A stretch of 50,352 nucleotides of DNA, taken from contig NZ_JAIZ01000202.1 of assembly GCF_000710465.2 (NCBI RefSeq), positions 1 to 50,352 of the forward strand, read 5' to 3'. Below, piece after piece: positions 32,331 to 41,221 of this stretch. Position 1 is the stretch's first letter. Each line of letters begins with the position of its first letter. The notes below the pieces were generated by a model. That model was not told where the DNA came from. It did no database searches and was given only the letters and a program-made list of their open reading frames with translations. Both the position numbers and the translations under genes were made by a program. The stretch comes from Kitasatospora sp. MBT63 (GTDB lineage Bacteria; Actinomycetota; Actinomycetes; Streptomycetales; Streptomycetaceae).

Positions 32331-34115
32331 ATGGCTGGCTGGCTCGACCCGGAGACAGCGGACCGGCAAGCGCTGGACCGTGACCTGGCCCTGCTCTCGA
32401 GCAGGACGAACGCATGCCTCGACTTCGCCACGTGCCTGTCGGACCAGGAGGCCGTGACCGCGTTCGCGGACTTCTGCCTGTACGGGCCGACCTACGATCC
32501 GCTCCCGAAGACGGACGCGGGGCAGAACCCGTCGATCGCGGAGGCCGCGCTCCTGGCGTACTGCTGCGCCACGGCGGAGACCGCCGACGTCCAGGCGGTA
32601 CTCCGGGACCACCGTGCCACCTGGGGCCTGGATCCGGAGAAGAACACCCTGGTCGGCCAGGCGCTGGCGGCCGCGCGCGAAGCCGCCGGTGACGGGCTCA
32701 GCGAGGCGGACCTGCTGCGTGCGGCACTGGAAGGTGTACTCGAGGCCTATCACGAGGACTTCGTGGAAGACGTGCTGGCCCACCACACCGCTTCGCGAGA
32801 CACAGAGCCCGAACCGCCGCTGTACGCGTTCCACCTGGACCTGGAGACCGCGCGGGGACGGCAGGAGCTGGGGGGCCGTTGGTACACCCGCGAGGAGGCC
32901 CTGGAGCTGTTGGGTATCGGAGGTATGGCCGGGCCGGCCGCTGCGCTGAACGCCGTGGACCGGCCCGGCACGGTCAACGGAATCAAGATCGGTAGCGTCG
33001 ACGGGGCCACCACGGTCCGCGCCGTGCTGTCCCGGGAATCGGTGCGCGTGATGAACGACGGCACGCTGCTCCCGGGCTCCTCGGCCTACGTTCTGGGCGG
33101 ATCGGTGCTGCTCACGGCCGTGCCGGGCCGACCGGAGGGAAGGCTGGCGGTCAGGCTGGCCGAGGATCTCGGTGCGCTCTGGACGGTATCCCTGGTATCC
33201 GGGTGGGGCGGTGTACGGATCGCCGAGGATCTCCCTCAAGAGGTCCTGGAGCAGCTGGCCGAGTTCCTTCCGCCGGGGGCGAAGCCGCGACGGCAGCAGG
33301 TCCCGGGGGAGAAGAAGGGGCCGAGCCGCAGCTCCCGGGACAGACTCTGGCGTCCCCTGCCCGACGGGTCCTGGGCCAGCTCCGCCCCCGGCGGCGAGGC
33401 TTGGCGTCCGGAGCCGGGCCCGCCCGCTGACGACGGCGCCCGGGTGGTGCTGGACGACGGAAGCACCCGTCCGTGGCGTGCCCACCGGCGTGCGCTGGCA
33501 GCCGAGCAGATCGGCCTGTCCAATCCGACGGTGCTGCCACAGCTCGGCTACGGAGAGACGCTCTACGGAATCCCCCTGCCGTGGATCAACTTGCGCAGGC
33601 TGCTGCGCGACCACGGATTCGACGCGGCGCAGGCCCGCCGCAGGCTCGCCGAGAAGTGGGAGGAGAACCCCGGCAGCACCGAGCGCACAGAGCGGATCAT
33701 CCCGGAGGACCCGCTCCTGGAGCTGGCTTTGCAGATGAGGGTCGACATGTCGAGTGAGGTCCGGGTGGAGTGGCGGTTCATGGTCGGGGGCTCCCCCGTG
33801 CTGATGAGGACGGCCAACGAGCACCGGATCGACGGACTTCGCCAGAACACCGGGCGGAAGCTCCGACTCATCGAATTCGAGGCGACCCTGGTCATTGATC
33901 CGTCCGAACAGCAGCGCCGGGCCATGGAACTCGCCGCCGCACTCAAAGGGCAGGGGGCGCGGGTCCGGACGGGAACGATCAGATCGGCCAGGACGACCGT
34001 CGGGCGCCGCACCTACATCAGCGCTGCCATGGACGATCGGCTCGGGCCGTCACAGGAGCTCGCCGCACGGGTGGCGGCACGCGGCCTCACGCTCCGCAGT
34101 GCGGCCGACACCTAG
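32331..34115 (+). CDS. Large protein of unknown function
   Basis: A 594-aa soluble protein with no family I recognise. The N-terminal third is helical and mildly acidic (residues 1-180, with CLDFATCLS and CCATAETADVQ). A strand-rich middle (about 210-300) follows, then a charged, proline-rich linker (about 315-380). The C-terminal 200 residues look like a compact domain (IPLPWINLRRLLRDHGFDAAQ, then EVRVEWRFMVGGSPVLMR and RLIEFEATLVIDPSEQQ). The ATG has GGAAGGAG, and coding bias is strong. Context (LtrA before, LAL regulator after) gives no job. It could be a standalone enzyme or a defence-type factor; I would not guess further. Confidence 0.85.
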   Translation: MAGWLDPETADRQALDRDLALLSSRTNACLDFATCLSDQEAVTAFADFCLYGPTYDPLPKTDAGQNPSIAEAALLAYCCATAETADVQAVLRDHRATWGLDPEKNTLVGQALAAAREAAGDGLSEADLLRAALEGVLEAYHEDFVEDVLAHHTASRDTEPEPPLYAFHLDLETARGRQELGGRWYTREEALELLGIGGMAGPAAALNAVDRPGTVNGIKIGSVDGATTVRAVLSRESVRVMNDGTLLPGSSAYVLGGSVLLTAVPGRPEGRLAVRLAEDLGALWTVSLVSGWGGVRIAEDLPQEVLEQLAEFLPPGAKPRRQQVPGEKKGPSRSSRDRLWRPLPDGSWASSAPGGEAWRPEPGPPADDGARVVLDDGSTRPWRAHRRALAAEQIGLSNPTVLPQLGYGETLYGIPLPWINLRRLLRDHGFDAAQARRRLAEKWEENPGSTERTERIIPEDPLLELALQMRVDMSSEVRVEWRFMVGGSPVLMRTANEHRIDGLRQNTGRKLRLIEFEATLVIDPSEQQRRAMELAAALKGQGARVRTGTIRSARTTVGRRTYISAAMDDRLGPSQELAARVAARGLTLRSAADT

Positions 34116-34244
34116 ACGACCGATCGACGGCGCCGCGGGGGAGAACCGAGCCCCGGTGCAGGTGGACCAGCGGCCGCGACCGCGCAGGCATAGAGGAGAT
34201 AAAGGGACAATCGACATATCTGGTGCATCTGCTGTGAAATAATC

Positions 34245-37088
34245 GTGTCTGTGGCTGTCATCTCCAGCGACACCGAGGGGACCACCCAGACCCGGGCAGG
34301 GCCAGCGGCGGGGGGCTCGTTCGTGGGCCGCGCAGCAGAACTCGCCGTGCTGGCCCGGTACGCCGCCCAGGCCGAACAGGGCACCCCCGGCCTGGTACTT
34401 GTCGAGGGCGAGGCGGGGATCGGCAAGACCGCCCTGGTCCGCCAAGCACTCGACCACCTCGACGGCTTCTCGACCTGGTGGGCCCTGTGTGACCCCTCCG
34501 AGCAGGACTGGGCCTTCGGCGCCGTCGGCCAGTGGCTGCTCCGCGCCGACCGCGACACGCTCGAACGCTTCGAAGTCCTGAGCAGACCTCTCGGCCCCAC
34601 CACCGCACCGTCCGCCGTCGGAGCCGAACTGATCGAGCTCATCGACCAGGCCCAGAGCGACGGCCCCGTTCTTCTCGCCGTCGACGACGCACAGTGGGCG
34701 GACGAGGAGTCGCTGCGCGCCCTGCGGTTCCTGCTGCGCCGCCTGTGGGCCGACAGAGTCCTGGTGGTCGTCACCGCCCGCACCTCCCCGCTCACCGCCG
34801 CAGGACCGACGGACGTCCTGTCCGAACAGGACGTCCAGGAATGGCGGCATCTGGAGTCGGGCATCGCCAACACCCACGTGCTGCGTCTGTCCGGCCTGCC
34901 CGAGAACGACGTCAGAACACTCGCCGGACCGGGAGCCGAAGCCCGACCGGACCTGGCCCATCGGCTGTGGCGCCACACCGACGGGCACCCCCTGCACCTG
35001 CTGTCCCTGCTGGAATCAGTCACCCCGGCCGACCTGGCCGACCCCGACCGCCCCCTCCCGGTGCCCACCTCGCTCAGCAGTGCCATCTGCCGGACCCTGG
35101 ACACCCTGCCCCCACGGAGCCGGGCGCTCGCCGAGGTCCTCGCCGTACTCGACGCCAGAGTCCCGCTCGTCCTGGCCGGACGCTTCGCCGAGATCGACGA
35201 CGTGGCCGAGGCCCTGGAGCCACTGCTGGAGTGCGGCTTGGCCGGATGGTCCCCGGGTGAACCCTCCACCCCGGTCCACCTGAACCACCAGCTGCAACGC
35301 GACGCCATCTACCAGGCCATGACACCGCAGCGCCGCCGTACGCTGCACACCGCGGCCGCCCCCCTGGTCGGCGCGGACGCCGCCTGGAGCCACCGGGTCG
35401 CAGCCTGCGACACCACCGACCCCGCCCTGGCCCTCGAACTCGAACAGGAATCCCGGCGCCAGGCCGGCGACGGCCAGCTCGCCCGCGCCGCGACCCTCCT
35501 GCGGTGGGCCGCCGACCTGTCCGACACCCGCGAACTCCACGAGGACCGCCTGCTGTCCGCCGCCACCCACATGAACAACGTCTTCAACCGCAACGGCCTC
35601 AAAGGCGCCTCCCAACTGCGCGAGGCGGTCGAACACTGCGCCCCCACCGCCCGTCGCACCATGCTGCAGTGCTGCTACGCCCAGCAGACCGGCGACTACG
35701 GCACCGCGTTGCAACTCGGAATCCTCGCCGTCACCCAGGCCCGGGAAGAGGGCGACCGGGAGACCGAGACCATCGCCACCATCCGTCAGAGCGTGGCCGC
35801 CTTCCACGCCGGGGAACAGGCACGCGCCGCCGAACTGATGAGACAGGCGGACCTGGCCACCCAGGGCACCTCCGTGCTGGTGAGATGGCTGCTGGGCATC
35901 GCCCTCATGTTCACCGAGGGCCCGCGGGCCGCTCTCCGGGAGCCCTGGCTGGCCGCCCTGCCCGAAGACCCCGCCGAGACCGCTCTGACCGACACGGTCC
36001 TGCTGGTGAACCGCGGCTTCTGCCACCTCGCCCTCGGACAGCTGCGGGAGGCGGCCCGGGACTTCAGCGCCATGCTCGCGCCGGCCAGGTCGGACGCCAC
36101 CGCACCGCTCTCCCTCTCGCACGCACACAGCAACCTCGCCGTCTGCCAGTACCTGCTCGGGGACTGGCGGGCGGCCGCGGTGCAGGCCGAACTGGCTTAC
36201 ACCGAGGCGGAACTGGCCGCTTTCGGGACACAGGAGGCCGCCGGCCACGGCTGGGCCGCGATCGTCGCGGCCGGCCAGGGCCGCTGGGAGAGTGCCCGCG
36301 AACACTGCCGGGCGATCGCCGGCCGGCCCACCCTCCCCGTCTTCGCGGACAGCCACAGCCTCGGCCTCGCCGCCATCGCCCAGGCCCAGGCGGACCCCGC
36401 GGCCATGTACGAGGCGCTACTGCCGGCCCTCGCCCTCGTGCAGTCCGACGGCGGAGTCTGGCCGACCCACCAGTTCTGGCCGATGTGGGCCGAAGCACTC
36501 ACCGGCACCGGACGAATCGACCAGGCCCGCGAAGCACTGGAGCGACTGCGGGAGCAGAGCCGACAGATCGAATTCCTGCGACCGATCACCGCCTTCACCG
36601 CAGGACGGATCGCCTTCGTCGAGGGAAACCCGGAAGCCGCCGCGGCCGCCTACGACGAAGTCCTCGCCCGACCGTTCGGACCCGACTACCCGCCCCTGCA
36701 CCTGGCCCGGCTCGAACACGCGGCAGGAACACTGCACCTGCGCCAGGGCGACCGGCAACGAGCCCTCCGCCTGATCGACAGCGCCCGCGACCGCCTTCAG
36801 GGACTCGGGGCGGCCCCCTTCCTCGCCCGCCTCGAACCCGACCACCGAGCACTCGGCACCACCACTGCCCCGGAGCCCGCCGGAGCGGCCACCCGGCTCA
36901 CCGACCGGGAGATGGACATCGCACGCTGCGCCGCCCAGGGCCTGACCAACCGCGAGATCGCCCAGCAGCTGTTCGTCAGCGTCAAGACCGTCGAGTACCA
37001 CCTCGGCCACGTCTTCGCCAAGCTCGACCTCTCCTCACGCCGCCAGCTTCAACGCCGGCTGGCCGAGGTCGTTCCGGAACACGTCTGA
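34245..37088 (+). CDS. LAL-type LuxR transcriptional regulator with AAA ATPase
   Basis: A 947-aa large ATP-binding regulator of the LuxR family. Walker A is GEAGIGKT at residues 55-62 and Walker B is VLLAVDDAQWAD. TPR-like helical repeats fill the middle, and a LuxR-type HTH is at the C-terminus (about 880-945: LTDREMDIARCAAQGLTNREIAQQLFVSVKTVEYHL). In Streptomyces such LAL proteins often activate biosynthetic clusters. The NRPS operon starts 2.9 kb downstream beyond two unknown genes, so it could be its activator, but this is inference. GTG 34245 is used, with a second GTG at 34251; no clear ribosome-binding site. The 129-base upstream gap is AT-richer and may hold the promoter. Confidence 0.93.
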   Translation: MSVAVISSDTEGTTQTRAGPAAGGSFVGRAAELAVLARYAAQAEQGTPGLVLVEGEAGIGKTALVRQALDHLDGFSTWWALCDPSEQDWAFGAVGQWLLRADRDTLERFEVLSRPLGPTTAPSAVGAELIELIDQAQSDGPVLLAVDDAQWADEESLRALRFLLRRLWADRVLVVVTARTSPLTAAGPTDVLSEQDVQEWRHLESGIANTHVLRLSGLPENDVRTLAGPGAEARPDLAHRLWRHTDGHPLHLLSLLESVTPADLADPDRPLPVPTSLSSAICRTLDTLPPRSRALAEVLAVLDARVPLVLAGRFAEIDDVAEALEPLLECGLAGWSPGEPSTPVHLNHQLQRDAIYQAMTPQRRRTLHTAAAPLVGADAAWSHRVAACDTTDPALALELEQESRRQAGDGQLARAATLLRWAADLSDTRELHEDRLLSAATHMNNVFNRNGLKGASQLREAVEHCAPTARRTMLQCCYAQQTGDYGTALQLGILAVTQAREEGDRETETIATIRQSVAAFHAGEQARAAELMRQADLATQGTSVLVRWLLGIALMFTEGPRAALREPWLAALPEDPAETALTDTVLLVNRGFCHLALGQLREAARDFSAMLAPARSDATAPLSLSHAHSNLAVCQYLLGDWRAAAVQAELAYTEAELAAFGTQEAAGHGWAAIVAAGQGRWESAREHCRAIAGRPTLPVFADSHSLGLAAIAQAQADPAAMYEALLPALALVQSDGGVWPTHQFWPMWAEALTGTGRIDQAREALERLREQSRQIEFLRPITAFTAGRIAFVEGNPEAAAAAYDEVLARPFGPDYPPLHLARLEHAAGTLHLRQGDRQRALRLIDSARDRLQGLGAAPFLARLEPDHRALGTTTAPEPAGAATRLTDREMDIARCAAQGLTNREIAQQLFVSVKTVEYHLGHVFAKLDLSSRRQLQRRLAEVVPEHV

Positions 37089-37116
37089 GCCGTCGACCCG
37101 GACGGGACGGCCGACC

Positions 37117-38247
37117 TCAGACGTTTCCTCTGATCTTCGTCGGATTCGGACCGCCGCTGTCCGATTCGGACCGCGAGCTCACCCAGGCGATCCCCGCGGA
37201 GGCGACGAACTCGAACACGGCCCGCTGGGACAGGTCGAAACCGGCACTGTTCCCGGCCAGCACCATCTCCGGCGCCTTGCTGCGGAGCCGTGCACCGTGT
37301 CCGGCTCCCCCACTCATCGCCCTGATCATTTCCTTGATCTCTCCAGTGAGCGGATCGCCGCCGGGGAAGGCCTTGTCCGCCTCCTTCAGAGCATCGGTGA
37401 CATTCCAGACCCCGCCCTCGCGCCCGGAGAAATTCTTCAGAGCCCCGGCAGCGGCGGCATCCGGCAGCGGGGCCCGGAGAATCGAGGTCACGGGGAGCCC
37501 GACCCCCAGGAGGTGCCTGAAGGCTTCATCGACATCATGCTCGGGAACCTCGGAGAGGCTCGACTTGAGTCGCTGCAGAGCCTGCTTCAACGGCGCGGGA
37601 ACCGAGGACGAGGAGGAGGAGGGGGAGGCCGGGAACGGATCCTCACCCCCGGCCGCACGCTGGAACGCATCCAGGAAGGACTGTGCGCCCAACTTGCCCA
37701 GCTGCTCCGACTCCGGCAGCCCCCGTGCTCCCTCCAGCGCATCCCGAAGCTTGAGCAGCGCCGTACGACGGTCCCGGAGTGCCCGCATGTCGGCCCGGTC
37801 GAGGAATGCCTCCTCCACGGCCTGCAGGGGGACGCCGTGCTCGTTCTTCTGGTCGATCCCGAGGGAATTCCTCCACTGCGTCTCGAGACTGTTCGACTCC
37901 CTTTCGGTCTCGCGCAGGGACGCGTTCACCTGATTGAATCGACCGCGTATGTCGGAGGCTTTCTTGAGTACCTCCGCCTTGTGTTCCTCTAGCAGCAAGC
38001 GCTGCTTCTCCCTGCCGTCCTCCATCTGCTTCTTGACGCCCGTTATGTCATTGAGGAAGTCATTGCTGGCCTGAGTCAACTCCGTCAGCCGGCCCTGCGA
38101 GAAACCGGCCTCCTTGATGGCCGAGATGATCTCCGCATGCACGATCTCTGCGCGCCTGATCGAAGCTTCGTCCCGGTTGCTCCTCCTGAGTTCCTCCCTG
38201 GCCTTGGCCGCCTTGTCCATGATGCTCTGCGACTGCCTGTTGCCCAT
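37117..38247 (-). CDS. Coiled-coil protein of unknown function
   Basis: A 376-aa protein whose first 170 residues are a long charged heptad-like helix (KAAKAREELRRSNRDEASI, then KKQMEDGREKQRLLLEEHK and ASLRETERESNSLETQW). A serine-rich linker near 215-230 (SPSSSSSS) leads to a helical middle, and a hydrophobic patch lies near the end (VFEFVASAGIAWVSS). No family recognised. It lies 50 bases after the repeat protein gene at 38298-39371 on the same strand, so the two form an operon. It converges on the LAL regulator with only 28 bases between stops. Confidence 0.8.
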   Translation of the reverse strand: MGNRQSQSIMDKAAKAREELRRSNRDEASIRRAEIVHAEIISAIKEAGFSQGRLTELTQASNDFLNDITGVKKQMEDGREKQRLLLEEHKAEVLKKASDIRGRFNQVNASLRETERESNSLETQWRNSLGIDQKNEHGVPLQAVEEAFLDRADMRALRDRRTALLKLRDALEGARGLPESEQLGKLGAQSFLDAFQRAAGGEDPFPASPSSSSSSVPAPLKQALQRLKSSLSEVPEHDVDEAFRHLLGVGLPVTSILRAPLPDAAAAGALKNFSGREGGVWNVTDALKEADKAFPGGDPLTGEIKEMIRAMSGGAGHGARLRSKAPEMVLAGNSAGFDLSQRAVFEFVASAGIAWVSSRSESDSGGPNPTKIRGNV

Positions 38248-38297
38248 CTCGTTCCAGCCGTCCTCGGTCGGTGGCGCCGCTCAAGCGGCCACGGTGG

Positions 38298-39371
38298 TCA
38301 TTCCGGCGCGCCCGGCGCGTCGAGTGCTTCGGAGAGGGCCCTGATCGCTTCGACCGCCTCGTCGAGGGTGAATCCCAGAAGCGCGTACTCCTCCTCCTGC
38401 TCCGGGGTCGGGTCCGCGGGAGGTGCCGGGGGCACCGCGCTCCAGCCCTCGTCGCCGGCTCCCGGTGTCCGCTCGGGCGAGTACAGGTACCGGTATCCGC
38501 CTGCCGTGTCCGGCAGGGTGTACCAGCCCCGTGCCCACGTTTCGTCCTCCAGGTCCTGCCAGCCGGGAATCAGGAAGACCGGCATCACCCGGGTACGGGC
38601 CTGCTCGGCGCTCAGCCACACCTCGCCGCAGCCGCTGGACCCGTTCCCGGGGGACCTGGCGTCGGCGTACTCGTAGGCGCCGTCCGGCCCTAGCCGGTAG
38701 AACATCCTGACATTGCCGTCCCAGGCCGCCTCCGAACGATCCGAAGCGCCGGAGGCGGCCCCGTCCGTACCGGCCGCCCGGGCATCGGCCCAGGCCTGGT
38801 CCCGCCAGCCGGCAGACTGCTCGTCGTACCACTCGTACGTCCCGTCCCTACGGTCGTACCGGTACGCGAGGCCGTACGCCTCGTCCCTGGCCGGTTCGGA
38901 GTAGCGGCGCTGCTCGTAGGCCAGCCACTCCTCGTCGTCCTCGCCCGCCGCGTACAGGTACCCGCCGGTGCCCGGGTCGATCCGGTAGAACTCGGTGCCG
39001 GGCGTGCCGTCGTGGTTCGGGTTGCGCCAGCACGGTTCGTCCCCGGCGTCGCCCTCCTGGCTCCGCGTGGCCTGTTCCTCCCGGGCGAGCACCACGGGGA
39101 GGAACCAGTCGATGAACGCGCCGGGGTCCGCGTCCGGACGGGTGGCTTCGACGAACCGGGACTCCCCGGCGCTGTCGCCCGCGAACCACACACGAAGAGC
39201 GTCCCGGTGGCTGACGGCCCGCCCCGGGTCGTCCGGCCACCCCCGGTCGTCCTGGAAGGCCAGCACCGCGAGCCTCTCCACCAGCAGGTCGCCCCCGGTG
39301 TGCGTCCGTGCAGGGCCGCCCTCCGCGAGCCATCCCATCAAGCACTCGACGTTCTCGGTCTCCACCGCCAT
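38298..39371 (-). CDS. Tyr/Trp-rich repeat protein of unknown function
   Basis: A 357-aa acidic protein, first of a two-gene operon. Residues 1-110 form an unknown N-terminal domain (ENVECLMGWLAEGGP). Residues about 115-320 hold at least four loosely repeated beta-hairpin units with a F/Y-Y-R-x-D/G...G-x-Y-x-Y pattern: EFYRIDPGTGGYLYA, LAYRYDRRDGTYEWYDE, MFYRLGPDGAYEYAD and GWYTLPDTAGGYRYLYS. The C-terminus is helical (DEAVEAIRALSEALDAP). ATG 39371 has GGAGGG upstream; the longer frame lacks features. The repeats recall short sheet-forming surface or toxin-carrier repeats, but I know no family. Confidence 0.8.
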   Translation of the reverse strand: MAVETENVECLMGWLAEGGPARTHTGGDLLVERLAVLAFQDDRGWPDDPGRAVSHRDALRVWFAGDSAGESRFVEATRPDADPGAFIDWFLPVVLAREEQATRSQEGDAGDEPCWRNPNHDGTPGTEFYRIDPGTGGYLYAAGEDDEEWLAYEQRRYSEPARDEAYGLAYRYDRRDGTYEWYDEQSAGWRDQAWADARAAGTDGAASGASDRSEAAWDGNVRMFYRLGPDGAYEYADARSPGNGSSGCGEVWLSAEQARTRVMPVFLIPGWQDLEDETWARGWYTLPDTAGGYRYLYSPERTPGAGDEGWSAVPPAPPADPTPEQEEEYALLGFTLDEAVEAIRALSEALDAPGAPE

Positions 39372-39785
39372 GCCAGAGCCCTCCGCCCGATCCGCGAACT
39401 GACGCCACGATAGAGACCGCGCCACGACTCGAACCTGCCTGACATGGCAGAGATTCACGCAGGATCCGGCGCGGGCCCGGCATCGAAGTCGTGGCCCGGG
39501 GACGCGTGGTGCCCCAGCGGGCGAACGGAATGCCCCGACTGCCACCAATGCCCCTTTGGCGGTGTATGCACCCGCCCGCTTTGCTGTCGGGCAACTTGCT
39601 GAGGGGGCACGGAAGTTGAAGCCAGTCGTGCGGGCCCGCAGGCTGTGACCAGGAGGAACGGCCGCCACTTCGGAGACGGAACCGGTCCCTCCTCCTCACG
39701 CCTGCCACGGAACGCCCCCGTTCGCGTCCCACACCCACGCACGCAGGCACGGAAGACCCCACCCTCCCGCAGCCCAGGAGCCCGT
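39372..39785. other. Intergenic region before the NRPS operon
   Basis: About 410 bases between the divergent repeat-protein gene and the small peptide. It must contain the promoter of the biosynthetic operon. A weak inverted repeat (ccaccaa ... ttggcgg, around 39541-39563) might be an activator site, but with one mismatch it is not convincing. Confidence 0.4.
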
Positions 39786-39962
39786 ATGCGATTCGGCCCG
39801 TTCCGCTTCCCCGCGCAGCGTCCCGGCCACCCCCGCCCGGCCACCGATACGCCCACGGCGTCGACGGGCGGTGCTGCCGCAGCGGCGGACCGACCCGGCC
39901 TGCGCGGCCTGTTCGGTCTGATCGGCCGGATCGCGGCCGAAGGCGGCCGGCCATGGCTCTGA
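39786..39962 (+). CDS. 58-aa peptide, candidate scaffold or precursor peptide
   Basis: A 58-aa reading frame with ATG 39786 preceded by AGGAG at proper spacing. It begins with an arginine/phenylalanine/proline-rich stretch (RFGPFRFPAQRPGHP). A Thr/Ser/Ala-rich linker follows (DTPTASTGG), then a predicted amphipathic helix (GLRGLFGLIGRIAAE), ending GGRPWL. No cysteines. Its last ten bases overlap the start of the condensation gene, and TGATG is also present, so it is translated with the enzymes. A tiny gene next to a small LanB-like protein is the layout of pathways in which amino acids are added to a scaffold peptide, or of ribosomal-peptide precursors. It could instead be a chance or regulatory frame. 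Confidence 0.55.
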   Translation: MRFGPFRFPAQRPGHPRPATDTPTASTGGAAAAADRPGLRGLFGLIGRIAAEGGRPWL

Positions 39963-41221
39963 TGCAGGGGACCGAACGGGCCACCCTGGCCCAGGCCGCA
40001 CTGTTCTTCGCGGACGAGAAGGCCGAGGCGGCGGGCGCCTACAACCTGGCGATCCGCGTCGAGGTCCGCGGCCCGGTGACGGCGGCCGACCTGGCCGCCG
40101 CCTGCCGCCTGCTGGTGGCCACGACACCCGCCCTGCGGGTACGGACGGGGATCGACGGCTGGACCGGCGAGATCGTCTACTGCTTCTCGGACGAGACCCC
40201 CGAGGTCGACGTACTCGCCGAGCCCGTGGCCGACACCGAAGCCTTCATCGCGGCCCGGACCATGCTGCCGTTCGAGGTGGACGGCGGCCCGCTGGTGCGC
40301 TTCCTCAGCCTCCCGGCGGGCCCGGAGCACACGACGGTGGTGCTGATCGTCCACCACCTCGTCTACGACTGGATCAGCCACCACCTCCTCGCCGAACGGC
40401 TGAGCACGCTCATCTCCGGCGCCGCAGCACCGCAACCGCCCGACGAGGACGAGTACGTCCGACTGGTCCGCCGGATCCGCGCCGCCGAGGAGGCCGCGCT
40501 CACCGAGGACCGCGACTACTGGTACGACCGGATCCAGCCGTCGGCGATGCTCACCCCGTTCCCGCGCGAGGGCTCCGCCGACACGGTGCTGCGCCGCATC
40601 ATCACCGCCGACCCGGCCGCCGCGCAGGGCATCGGCCGCAGCGCCGCCTCCGCCGGCGTCAGCGTGTTCAAGCTGGTCTCGGCGGCGGTGCACCATGCCC
40701 TGCCCGTCCCGGACGGCGGCGTGACCGTCCTCGGCGCGGCCGCGTCCCAGCGGCCCGCCGCGCACGCCCCGGTGGTGGGGTGCTTCGTGAACGAGGTGCC
40801 GATGCCCGCGCACCGGGAGGGCGGCGAGACGGCCGTCGACCTGGTCCGGCGGGAGCACCCGCGCTGGTCCGACGACCTGCGGCGGCGCCACTACCCCTTC
40901 GCCGACCTGGCCGCGCACGTGCGCCGCGGCGGGGGAGCGGTGGAGGCACTCAACCAGGTGATGATCTCCCACCGCCGCCAGCAGCAGTCCGTCGAGCACA
41001 CCCGCGCGGGCGTGACCTGCACCGCCGAGCTCGACGTCCCCAACTACGCGGCCAAGACCCCGCTGTCGGTGCGCTTCTTCGAGGACGGCGGCGCCCTGGG
41101 CTGCGAGGTGCAGTGGAGCGGACACCTGTCGCAGCAATCCGGCGAGCACTACACCCACCGCCTCGCCGAATCGCTCGCACAGTGCGCCGGACGAACCGTC
41201 CGGATCGAGGAGACCCCATGA
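39953..41221 (+). CDS. Free-standing NRPS condensation-domain protein
   Basis: A 422-aa stand-alone condensation domain. The active-site motif is HHLVYDW (residues 134-140): HHxxxD is kept while the usual Gly is Trp. The start of the domain (LAQAALFFADEKA) and the closing core regions (FADLAAHVRRGGG) fit the C superfamily. It would form an amide or ester bond between two carrier-bound or carrier-plus-free substrates. ATG 39953 with GAAGG is preferred; ATG 39962 within TGATG is possible. No A or PCP domain is attached, so it must act in trans with the nearby PCPs or the LanB-like protein. Its stop overlaps the next ATG. Confidence 0.88.
   Translation: MALMQGTERATLAQAALFFADEKAEAAGAYNLAIRVEVRGPVTAADLAAACRLLVATTPALRVRTGIDGWTGEIVYCFSDETPEVDVLAEPVADTEAFIAARTMLPFEVDGGPLVRFLSLPAGPEHTTVVLIVHHLVYDWISHHLLAERLSTLISGAAAPQPPDEDEYVRLVRRIRAAEEAALTEDRDYWYDRIQPSAMLTPFPREGSADTVLRRIITADPAAAQGIGRSAASAGVSVFKLVSAAVHHALPVPDGGVTVLGAAASQRPAAHAPVVGCFVNEVPMPAHREGGETAVDLVRREHPRWSDDLRRRHYPFADLAAHVRRGGGAVEALNQVMISHRRQQQSVEHTRAGVTCTAELDVPNYAAKTPLSVRFFEDGGALGCEVQWSGHLSQQSGEHYTHRLAESLAQCAGRTVRIEETP

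Noticed and set aside
39645..39962. Longer version (105 aa) of the small peptide starting at GTG 39645
   Set aside because: The extra 47 residues are of shadow-like composition, and ATG 39786 has a good AGGAG site.
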